From NCBI GenBank assembly GCA_946221035.1, contig CAMIME010000068.1:1-7856 (forward strand): DNA of 7,856 nucleotides. Reading direction: 5' to 3'. This document shows, piece after piece, positions 1 through 5,377 of this stretch. Below the pieces are notes generated by a model that ran no database searches, was not told the origin of the DNA, and worked only from the letters and a program-made list of their open reading frames with translations. The translations under genes were made by a program, and so were the position numbers. Position 1 is the first letter of the stretch. Every line of letters starts with the position of its first letter. Origin of the DNA: an uncultured Campylobacter sp. Lineage in GTDB: Bacteria; Actinomycetota; Actinomycetes; Mycobacteriales; Mycobacteriaceae.

Positions 1-82
1 AGCCGGTGACTGATCCTTCGCGGTTCGGTTGCCAGCCAAGCGCAGGCGCGACGTGGGTGGCGAAGTTCTCCAAAAACTTCAC
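1..82 (-). CDS. N-terminal fragment of an unrecognised protein (runs off left edge)
   Basis: On the minus strand a frame is open from the window edge back to a TAA near 257-259. The part below about position 95 has mostly G or C in third positions, as in the neighbouring real genes. The most natural start is the GTG at 80-82, giving MKFLENFATHVAPALGWQPN and seven more residues before the edge. An in-frame GTG at 92-94 would add four residues. A weak TGGA lies 8 nt before the 82 start; no good Shine-Dalgarno sequence is present. No signal peptide, motif or family is recognised in the visible 27 residues. The plus-strand frame starting at base 3 is also open here and shares the same third positions, so base composition alone does not decide the strand. 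Minus is preferred because the next gene is also minus and the N-terminus looks protein-like. Confidence 0.35.
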   Translation of the reverse strand, partial: MKFLENFATHVAPALGWQPNREGSVTG

Positions 83-203
83 ATTGACGTCCACGCCCAG
101 CCCGCAAAACCTATACGTGTTTCCGTGCGCCCCATATGTTCTCTGTGTACTGACGCAAATTCCTGTTTTGTGATTGTTGCAGGCTAACGAGAAAGTAACT
201 TTG

Positions 204-219
204 CGACGATATACCGTCG
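204..219. promoter_or_regulatory. 16-bp palindrome, possible operator
   Basis: The sequence CGACGATATACCGTCG is an inverted repeat with 7 of 8 possible pairs matching: perfect 5-bp CGACG/CGTCG arms around an AT-rich centre. It lies in the low-GC intergenic region about 120 nt upstream of the left-edge gene start, a position that would suit an operator. An AT-rich core with GC-rich arms is typical of dimeric repressor sites, but I do not recognise the regulator. Confidence 0.35.
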
Positions 220-220
220 A

Positions 221-232
221 GTTCAAGTTCAA
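221..232. repeat. Tandem GTTCAA x2
   Basis: Two perfect head-to-tail copies of the hexamer GTTCAA directly follow the palindrome at 204-219. On the minus strand they read TTGAACTTGAAC, so each copy resembles a -35 hexamer (TTGAAC). No correctly spaced -10 box was found. Function is unknown. Confidence 0.4.
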
Positions 233-266
233 TGTGTAGCGTTATTGACCGTTTCGGCGTAGCGGT

Positions 267-710
267 CTAGGGGATCTGTGGCCGCCGCCGTGTGGACTTG
301 AGTTCCGAGCGCCGCTTTTTCGCTTCGAGACGGCGTCGCACCGAGCTCCGCGTCGGCTTGGCCCTGCGCCGCGGGGGAGGAGGCGGAGCGAGCGCCTCGC
401 GCAAGAGGGCGGCCATGCGTTCGCGTGCCTCGGCGCGGTTGCGTATCTGCGACCGCTGGGTCGATGCGGTAACGGTTAGGACGGTGCCGTCTAGGCGGTG
501 CTCGAGGTTGTGGAGAGCGCGGCGTCGCTGGGCGTCGGAAAGCGATGAGCATGCAGCGATATCGACGGAGAGCTGCACCTTGCTGTCTGTAGTGTTGACG
601 CCTTGTCCGCCTGGCCCCGACGACTTCGCGAACCGCTCCGTCAGGTCGGCGGCGACGATGACCAGACCGCCGGGGATCCCCGGGCCAGGCGCGATGGTCA
701 GGTCGTTCAT
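267..710 (-). CDS. arfB: ArfB-type alternative ribosome-rescue peptidyl-tRNA hydrolase
   Basis: The product is 147 aa, close to the 140 aa of E. coli ArfB (YaeJ). Members of this family enter the empty A site of ribosomes stalled at the end of broken mRNA and hydrolyse the peptidyl-tRNA ester with a release-factor GGQ loop. The sequence shows the family core around residues 30-45, SSGPGGQGVNTTDSKV, with GGQ at 34-36. It also has a basic C-terminal tail (about 112-145: PPPRRR, VRRRLEAKKRR, RRR), which in the family threads into the mRNA channel. The ATG at 710 is chosen because it places the conserved domain near the N-terminus and lies 4 nt after the stop of the upstream gene, implying translational coupling. 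A longer frame back to 785 would overlap that gene and adds no recognisable domain. No strong Shine-Dalgarno sequence is present, which fits coupling. Cytoplasmic. Confidence 0.9.
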   Translation of the reverse strand: MNDLTIAPGPGIPGGLVIVAADLTERFAKSSGPGGQGVNTTDSKVQLSVDIAACSSLSDAQRRRALHNLEHRLDGTVLTVTASTQRSQIRNRAEARERMAALLREALAPPPPPRRRAKPTRSSVRRRLEAKKRRSELKSTRRRPQIP

Positions 711-714
711 GCAC

Positions 715-1782
715 CTAGGCCGTGAGCTCGAACGGCAGGAGAGCGCTCCCTGCGCCGTTGACCACCACCGACACCGCCTGCGCACCGGGGTAGTAGGTGC
801 GCGTGCCGGTGACGCGGAAGACGTGGCGCTTGACTATGGTGCGGCGCTCGCCCGGTGCGAGTTCGGTTTTGCCCAGTCGGAACACACTGGGGCGGAGCTG
901 GCCGTTGGCTTTGCGGAAGTGCACTCGGTAGTCCGCGAGCACCTGCTGCGGCCTATCGGTGGTGTTGGCCAGGGTCACGGTGAGTTCGGCTGCTTCGCCG
1001 ATGCGGGCCGCGGTGGGGAAGTCAACCGCGAGGATGTCGATGCCGCCCGGTTCCATCCCGAGGATCCGCAACGCGTCCGGGTCGCCCCGTTTCACCAGGG
1101 TGCGCAAGGCCCGCTCAGCCACCCAGGGAGAGTCCGCGTGCCAGCGCTGCGACGTCTCCAGTGCCAGCGCGGGGTGCGTGCGCGATATGTCGTTCAAATT
1201 GTTGGCCACGGATGTGCGCACGTACTTCGACGGGTCGCGGTACAGCCGCTCCAAGATTGGCAGGATCGGGGAAGGATCGACGGTGAACGGGGTGTGCACC
1301 GGCGCCCACGGCAGTCGCGGGCGGATCCCCTCCGAGGCGAGGCGGCGCACGTTGTGGCTTGGCGATTCCGCCCACTCCAACACCCGCTCCATGGTCATCT
1401 CCCGGTACTCTCGCAGGAAGGGGCGCACGGCCCATTCGCCGGTGAACCTGCGGGTCAGCGCCTCGATCGCATCAAGCGACACCTCGGGATGCTCCAATCC
1501 GTAGCGCTCGATGTAGCGGCTCACCGGCCACAGGTGGAAGGCGTTGTTGAAGTAGCCCTCGCCCTCTTCCAGTTCGGGCCCCAGCTTCTCGACGATCCCC
1601 CCAACCGCCACCGGAAACTCCCCTGGCAGCCGCTCGTGCAGCGCGTCGGCGAAGACGGTGACGCGGTCGCTGATCTCCAGGTCCTCCACGAGCGGGCCGA
1701 TGGCGGCTGCGTAGTCATCAGGGTCGACGCCGAGCTGGGAGGCGAGGCGACGGGCGGTGTCCGTGCTGAAGTAGTGCTTCAC
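715..1782 (-). CDS. alkC: AlkC-type DNA glycosylase with C-terminal Ig-like domain
   Basis: The product is 355 aa and matches the AlkC branch (COG4335) of the HEAT-like-repeat DNA glycosylases, which excise N3-alkylated bases such as 3-methyladenine without flipping the base out. Residues 1-245 form the alpha-helical repeat domain, with family signatures FTGEWAVRPFLREY (113-126), SPSHNVRRLASEGIRPRLPW (140-159) and SKYVRTSVANNLNDISRTHP (185-204). Residues about 248-355 are beta-rich (for example AAELTVTLANTT and GERRTIVKRHVFRV) and fit the Ig-like domain known in a subset of AlkC proteins, where it contacts DNA. The GTG at 1782 is chosen because a TAGCCT -10 box sits exactly 7 nt upstream, predicting a leaderless mRNA starting at that GTG. 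arfB follows 4 nt after the TAG stop. The Fic gene diverges from the same promoter element. The exact substrate range is inferred from the family. Confidence 0.9.
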   Translation of the reverse strand: MKHYFSTDTARRLASQLGVDPDDYAAAIGPLVEDLEISDRVTVFADALHERLPGEFPVAVGGIVEKLGPELEEGEGYFNNAFHLWPVSRYIERYGLEHPEVSLDAIEALTRRFTGEWAVRPFLREYREMTMERVLEWAESPSHNVRRLASEGIRPRLPWAPVHTPFTVDPSPILPILERLYRDPSKYVRTSVANNLNDISRTHPALALETSQRWHADSPWVAERALRTLVKRGDPDALRILGMEPGGIDILAVDFPTAARIGEAAELTVTLANTTDRPQQVLADYRVHFRKANGQLRPSVFRLGKTELAPGERRTIVKRHVFRVTGTRTYYPGAQAVSVVVNGAGSALLPFELTA

Positions 1783-1788
1783 CGTGCT

Positions 1789-1795
1789 TAGGCTA
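1789..1795. promoter_or_regulatory. Shared bidirectional -10 element (alkC-arfB and fic)
   Basis: The 7-mer TAGGCTA lies in the 19-bp gap between the alkC and fic starts, inside the near-palindrome TTAGGCTAA (1788-1796). On the plus strand TAGGCT (1789-1794) fits TAnnnT and is followed by 7 nt and then ATG at 1802. On the minus strand TAGCCT (1795-1790) is followed by 7 nt and then GTG at 1782. Both distances match the usual gap from a -10 box to the transcription start, so both mRNAs would begin at their start codons. A weak plus-strand -35 (CTGAAG, 1766-1771) has a 17-bp spacer. I see no good minus-strand -35. Confidence 0.65.
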
Positions 1796-1801
1796 ATGCG
1801 T

Positions 1802-2467
1802 ATGCGCGTAACGGAGCTTGTGGCGGTTATTTACTCGGCGGGTGTGGTCTTCGACGGATTGAATACCTCGCGCCCAGCTACTGAACGGTTCCTTCGCACG
1901 GGTGAAACTGACGGGGTGCGGGGGAGAACAGACTTGGCCTTGCTTGAGGATTTGCGGGATGGGGCGGAGGTGATCGTCGAAAAGCATGAAGCTCCATTAG
2001 ACGCTGCATTGTTGGTGAAGATCAACGGTGCAATGACGCGCAGCGCCGCGCTGCATCCGGGGAGGTTGCGCACCGATGACCAGGGTATTGGTGTTCGCAC
2101 GAAGTTTGGGCGCCACGAGCCAAAGGCGCTGAGCATGGACGAGCTTGATGCACTGGTGACGAAAGCGATCGCGCACGGATACACCGATCCTGAGCGGGCA
2201 GTGTTCCTCTTCTTGTACATTGCGAAGGCACAGCCGTTTGAGGACGGCAACAAGCGCACCGCAATCCTCGCTGCTAACCGCTACCTCATTGGCAAAGGCT
2301 CACCCTGGCTCATGGTGGCGCCGCATGCGGAAGACGACTTGACGGTGGAAGCCACCTTCAACGACCTGCTAGCGCGGTGGTACCTGTCGGAAGAGTCTCT
2401 GGATTGCACTGAAATCTTGTCGTTCATGCTGTCCAACGCGTTCGTGTCCGCGCCTTGGCATGCCTGA
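1802..2467 (+). CDS. Fic-fold protein with Gln in place of the catalytic His
   Basis: The product is 221 aa from the ATG at 1802; GTG 1784 and ATG 1796 are in-frame alternatives. ATG 1802 is preferred because the TAGGCT -10 box ends 7 nt before it. The Fic motif is at residues 144-152, QPFEDGNKR, followed by TAILAANRYLI. Fic enzymes usually have HPFx(D/E)GN(G/K)R, where the His is the general base for AMPylation or, in Doc, phosphorylation. Here it is Gln (CAG). The second Arg of class I-III Fic motifs is Ile155, as expected for Doc-like variants. The anion-binding DGNKR is intact, so nucleotide or phosphate binding may remain. The N-terminal VFDGLN (16-21) sits where class II proteins carry an inhibitory (S/T)xxxE(G/N) helix, but the Ser/Thr is missing and Glu is Asp. 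RHEPKAL (104-110) is the likely flap. No antitoxin gene adjoins it. Other Fic-fold subfamilies with Gln here exist, as I recall, so this may be a lineage trait. Activity is unknown. Confidence 0.85.
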   Translation: MRVTELVAVIYSAGVVFDGLNTSRPATERFLRTGETDGVRGRTDLALLEDLRDGAEVIVEKHEAPLDAALLVKINGAMTRSAALHPGRLRTDDQGIGVRTKFGRHEPKALSMDELDALVTKAIAHGYTDPERAVFLFLYIAKAQPFEDGNKRTAILAANRYLIGKGSPWLMVAPHAEDDLTVEATFNDLLARWYLSEESLDCTEILSFMLSNAFVSAPWHA

Positions 2468-2492
2468 AACCTCGTGCGTCCTCGGCTAAGGT
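2464..2492 (+). promoter_or_regulatory. chrA promoter (leaderless)
   Basis: A -35-like CTGAAA (2464-2469, overlapping the fic stop) and a -10 box TAAGGT (2487-2492) are separated by 17 bp. The -10 box ends 8 nt before the GTG at 2501, so the transcript would start at or next to the start codon. The layout repeats that seen in front of fic (CTGAAG, 17 bp, TAGGCT). Confidence 0.5.
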
Positions 2493-2500
2493 GGGCGCAC

Positions 2501-3655
2501 GTGCCCGAAGTCCTCTCCATTTTCACCCGGCTTGGTCTGACCTCCTTCGGCGGCCCGACTGCGCACCTCGGCTACTTCCGCGACGAGTTCGTGGACAAGC
2601 GCAAATGGATGAGCGACAAGGAATACGCCGACCTTGTCGCCCTGTGCCAGTTCATGCCCGGCCCCGCGTCGAGCCAGGTGGGCATGGCAATCGGCCTCAA
2701 GCGCGCCGGCTATGCAGGCATGCTCGCGGCGTGGATCGGCTTCACCATGCCGAGCGTCATCCTCATGGTCGCGTTCGCGCTCGGCGTGGCGCGCCTCGGC
2801 GACATCTCGGATGCGGGGTGGCTGCTCGGGCTCAAGGCGGCGGCGGTGGCCGTCGTTGCGCAGGCGGTGCTGGGCATGACGAAAAGCCTTGTCACCGACC
2901 GAATCCGCGCCGCGATCGCGCTCGCCGCGTTCGTCCTCGTGCTCCTCGTGCCCAATCCGTTCGTACAGGTCGGAGCCATTCTTCTCGGCATCCTCGGGGG
3001 AGCATTCCTGCTTGACGACGAACCTTCGGCCCCCAACCCAAGCCCCACCGCAAACCGCAACCGGACTGTGGGGGCCGCGGCCCTTGCGGCGTTCGCGGCT
3101 CTGCTTATCGTCCTTCCCCTCATCGCGCATTCCACGGGTGCGAGGATCTTCGAAAGCTTCTACCGCGCCGGCGCGTTGGTCTTCGGCGGCGGCCACGTCG
3201 TCCTGCCCCTGTTGGAGCAGGCCACGGTGCCGACGGGGCTCGTGGACCACGACACCTTCCTCGCGGGGTACGGTGCCGCGCAGGCGGTGCCGGGGCCGCT
3301 CTTCACTTTTGCCTCGTACCTGGGCGCATCCGCTGGGGGCATCAACTGGCTTGCCGGCGCCGCGATCGCAACAGTTGCGATCTTCCTCCCGGCGGCCCTG
3401 CTGGTCGTAGGCGTCATGCCTTTCTGGGATCAGCTACGCGCCCACCCTCGAGCCGGTGTGGCGCTCGCTGGGGCGAACGCTGCGGTGGTGGGCATCCTCG
3501 CCGCGGCGCTCTACGACCCGGTGTTCACCGCTGGCATCCACGGGCCGGCAACGATGGCTGTTGCGGCCGCGGCGTTTGTGGCGCTGCAATCATTCAAGCT
3601 TCCCGCGTGGGCGGTGGTCATTGGGGCAGCGCTGGTTGGGGTAGTGGTGCTGTAA
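2501..3655 (+). CDS. chrA: Chromate transporter ChrA (long-chain CHR family)
   Basis: From the GTG at 2501 the product is 384 aa, the usual size of long-chain CHR proteins made of two fused homologous halves. These membrane proteins export chromate and in some cases may handle related oxyanions, driven by ion gradients. The N-terminal half carries FGGPTAH (16-22) and QFMPGP (50-55). The C-terminal half repeats the pattern with FGGGHVV (228-234) and QAVPGPLF (261-268). Between them a polar, Pro/Asn-rich linker (about 172-189) follows the first half. Multiple hydrophobic segments are present, for example 75-97, 110-125, 137-150, 193-208, 284-306 and 346-384. Starting at GTG 2474 would add nine residues (RPRLRWAH-like) encoded by promoter sequence, so 2501 is preferred. 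fic ends 33 nt upstream, so read-through from fic is possible. No chrB regulator is visible here. The oxyanion specificity is inferred. Confidence 0.9.
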   Translation: MPEVLSIFTRLGLTSFGGPTAHLGYFRDEFVDKRKWMSDKEYADLVALCQFMPGPASSQVGMAIGLKRAGYAGMLAAWIGFTMPSVILMVAFALGVARLGDISDAGWLLGLKAAAVAVVAQAVLGMTKSLVTDRIRAAIALAAFVLVLLVPNPFVQVGAILLGILGGAFLLDDEPSAPNPSPTANRNRTVGAAALAAFAALLIVLPLIAHSTGARIFESFYRAGALVFGGGHVVLPLLEQATVPTGLVDHDTFLAGYGAAQAVPGPLFTFASYLGASAGGINWLAGAAIATVAIFLPAALLVVGVMPFWDQLRAHPRAGVALAGANAAVVGILAAALYDPVFTAGIHGPATMAVAAAAFVALQSFKLPAWAVVIGAALVGVVVL

Positions 3656-3659
3656 TTCG

Positions 3660-3681
3660 AAGGGCGGTTGGATAAGGGCGG
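3660..3681. repeat. Direct repeat AAGGGCGG x2 between convergent genes
   Basis: Two copies of AAGGGCGG (3660-3667 and 3674-3681), 14 bp apart start to start, fill the 26-bp gap between the chrA stop and the stop of the convergent ATPase gene. No hairpin with a U-tract was found on either strand, so the transcription end point of both units is not apparent. Confidence 0.4.
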
Positions 3682-4473
3682 CTAGCCCAAAAACGCCTTA
3701 TCGGACAGCGTGGCACCCTTGATGGCCGCAAATTGGGCAAGCAGGTCATGCACGGTCAGCTGCTTCTTGGTTTCGGGATCCGCTTCCCAGACGATCTTGC
3801 CTTCGTGCATCATGATGAGCCGGTTGCCCACCCGCAGGGCCTGCTCCATGTTGTGGGTGACCATGAGCGTGGTCAGCCCGCCGTCTTCGACGATGGAGCG
3901 GGTGAGGTCGGTCACCAGGGCGGCGCGCTCCGGGTCGAGGGCGGCGGTGTGCTCATCCAACAACATGACCTTCGGGTGGGTAAATCCCGCCATGAGCAGC
4001 GATAACGCCTGGCGCTGACCACCGGAAAGGAGGCCCACCTTGTGGGTGAGGCGGTTCTCCAGCCCCAGGTCGAGCGACTTCAACTGCTCGGTGAAAAACT
4101 CGCGTCGATTTCCGTTCAGCGCTCGGCCGAGGCCACGGTTTTTGCCGCGCAGGTAGGCAAGGGAAAGGTTCTCCTCGATCGTGAGGTTGGGAGAGGTGCC
4201 GGCGAGCGGGTCTTGAAAGACGCGGCCGACGTGCTTTGCGCGTTGGTGTTCGCGCATGCGGGTGACAACGGAGCCGTCGATAAGCACTTGCCCTTCATCC
4301 GGCTTGATACGGCCCGCGACGGTGTTGAGGAGGGTGGACTTGCCGGCGCCGTTGGAGCCGATGATGGAGACGAAGTCGCCCTCGGCAAGGGTGAGGGTGA
4401 CGCCGTCGAGGGCGACGCGCTCATTGACGGTGCCGGGGAAGAAGGTTTTGGAGACGTTTCGGATCTCAAGCAT
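3682..4473 (-). CDS. ABC importer ATPase (TrpXYZ-like family, COG1101)
   Basis: The 263-aa product is a complete ABC nucleotide-binding subunit. It has Walker A GSNGAGKST (39-47), Q-loop Gln87 in VFQDP, signature LSGGQ (149-153), Walker B VMLLDE (169-174) followed by HTAALD, and the switch His207 in MVTHNM. The sequence LLDEHTAALDP is characteristic of the COG1101 branch that pairs with COG4120 permeases and COG2984 receptors. It powers import through the adjacent permease as a cytoplasmic dimer. The ATG at 4473 overlaps the permease gene by 8 nt (4466-4473) and has a strong AAGGAG ribosome site 7 nt upstream (4481-4486), inside the permease coding end. It is the last gene of the operon and ends facing chrA. 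Confidence 0.92.
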   Translation of the reverse strand: MLEIRNVSKTFFPGTVNERVALDGVTLTLAEGDFVSIIGSNGAGKSTLLNTVAGRIKPDEGQVLIDGSVVTRMREHQRAKHVGRVFQDPLAGTSPNLTIEENLSLAYLRGKNRGLGRALNGNRREFFTEQLKSLDLGLENRLTHKVGLLSGGQRQALSLLMAGFTHPKVMLLDEHTAALDPERAALVTDLTRSIVEDGGLTTLMVTHNMEQALRVGNRLIMMHEGKIVWEADPETKKQLTVHDLLAQFAAIKGATLSDKAFLG

Positions 4474-5365
4474 TCGCCTGCTCCTTCTTTGTGGCGCGGC
4501 CCGGGTTGCCGATGCCGCGGCCCAGTGAGTTGAACTTCGGCAGCAGCAGGGCCACGATCACGAGCACGGCGGACACGAGCTTCATGTCGTTCGGGTTGAG
4601 GCCCATCTTCAGCGCCGCGAAGATGATGAGACGGTAGACGACGGCGCCGACGACGACCGCAAGGATGCCCTGCAGCAGGTGGCGCTGTCCGACGATCGCC
4701 TGGCCGACAATGACGGAGGCCAGGCCCACGATGATCAGGCCGATACCCATCGAAATGTCAGCAAAGCCCTGGTACTGGGCAACGAGCGCGCCGGCGAGCC
4801 CGACCATGCCGTTGGACAGGGCGAGGGTGAGGATTTTCGTGGCGTCGGTGGATACGCCGAACGACGTGATCATCGGGCCGTTGTCGCCGGTGGCGCGGAT
4901 CGCCAGACCCAAGTCGGTGGACAGGAACCAAAAAACGGCGAGCGCCAGGATGAGGACGCCGACCAAAAGGACGGCCACGCCCGCCCAGGACCCCATCAGG
5001 CCGGCGTCGCGCATGCCGGAAAACACGGTGCGCTCGCGCAGGAGCGGAAGGTTGGCGCCGCCCATAATGCGCAGGTTGATGGACCAAAAGCCGATCTGGG
5101 TGAGGATGCCGGCGAGCAGGCCGTCAATCCCGCCCTTGGTGTGGAGCAGACCCGTGATCGTGCCGGCGATAAGTCCCACCGCGAACCCGGCGAGGGTTGC
5201 GGCGACGGGGTTCACCCCGGCGAGGATGAGTGCAGCAGCAGTACCGCCGCCTGCGGTAAACGAGCCGTCGACGGTGAGGTCAGCGAAATTGAGGATGCGG
5301 AACGTGAGATACACGCCCAGCGCCATCACGCCGTAGATGATGCCGAGTTCGAGTGCGCCAATCAT
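4466..5365 (-). CDS. ABC importer permease (TrpXYZ-like family, COG4120)
   Basis: The 299-aa product is an integral membrane permease. It begins MIGALELGIIYGVMALGVYL, followed by the family motif RILNFADLTVDGSF (23-36). Hydrophobic segments fall near 5-25, 42-74, 83-95, 128-148, 178-196, 207-226, 232-250 and 262-276. Residues 151-173, containing GLAIRATGDNGPMITSFG, form the cytoplasmic coupling loop that docks on the ATPase. A single permease gene is usual here and would act as a homodimer. The ATG at 5365 follows the receptor stop by 12 nt. No clear Shine-Dalgarno sequence is seen, so translation may be coupled to the upstream gene. The basic C-terminal tail (RATKKEQANA) overlaps the ATPase ribosome site. 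Substrate cannot be read from the sequence; characterised relatives include tryptophan and tyrosine importers of streptococci. Confidence 0.92.
   Translation of the reverse strand: MIGALELGIIYGVMALGVYLTFRILNFADLTVDGSFTAGGGTAAALILAGVNPVAATLAGFAVGLIAGTITGLLHTKGGIDGLLAGILTQIGFWSINLRIMGGANLPLLRERTVFSGMRDAGLMGSWAGVAVLLVGVLILALAVFWFLSTDLGLAIRATGDNGPMITSFGVSTDATKILTLALSNGMVGLAGALVAQYQGFADISMGIGLIIVGLASVIVGQAIVGQRHLLQGILAVVVGAVVYRLIIFAALKMGLNPNDMKLVSAVLVIVALLLPKFNSLGRGIGNPGRATKKEQANA
4481..4486 (-). promoter_or_regulatory. Ribosome binding site of the ATPase gene
   Basis: AAGGAG on the minus strand, 7 nt before the ATG at 4473 and lying within the 3' end of the permease gene. It fixes the ATPase start and explains how the 8-nt overlapping gene is translated independently. 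Confidence 0.75.
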
Positions 5366-5377
5366 GAATTCGCGGTG

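Larger units (their letters stand above)
83..266. other. Lower-GC intergenic region
   Basis: This stretch separates the arfB stop from the next minus-strand gene. GC falls to about 45% over 111-240, against well over 60% in the flanking genes. It holds a near-perfect 16-bp palindrome (204-219), a tandem GTTCAA duplication (221-232), and on the minus strand a TTAGCCT element (181-187) of the same form as the alkC -10 box. An inverted repeat GACCG (247-251) / CGGTC (263-267) overlaps the arfB stop codon but lacks a U-tract. No RNA gene is recognised. It most probably contains the promoter and control sites for the left-edge gene. Confidence 0.5.

Noticed and set aside
247..258. 12-nt match GACCGTTTCGGC shared with 5381-5392
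   Set aside because: One copy is the coding end of the receptor gene, the other is intergenic; a single short match with different surroundings is most simply chance.
292..1791. A 499-codon open frame on the plus strand over arfB and alkC
   Set aside because: It is antisense to two genes with clear family motifs. Long antisense frames are common in high-GC coding DNA, and its product is low-complexity Arg/His/Gly-rich sequence with no motif.
1784..2467. Fic gene as one half of a toxin-antitoxin pair
   Set aside because: No small antitoxin-like gene lies next to it; the neighbours are divergent alkC and a separately promoted chrA, and the catalytic His is absent.
3676..3710. Hairpin GGGC-GGCTA-GCCC followed by AAAAA as a terminator
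   Set aside because: The stem is only 4 bp, the A-run is on the wrong side for either strand to give a downstream U-tract, and most of it is coding sequence of the ATPase.
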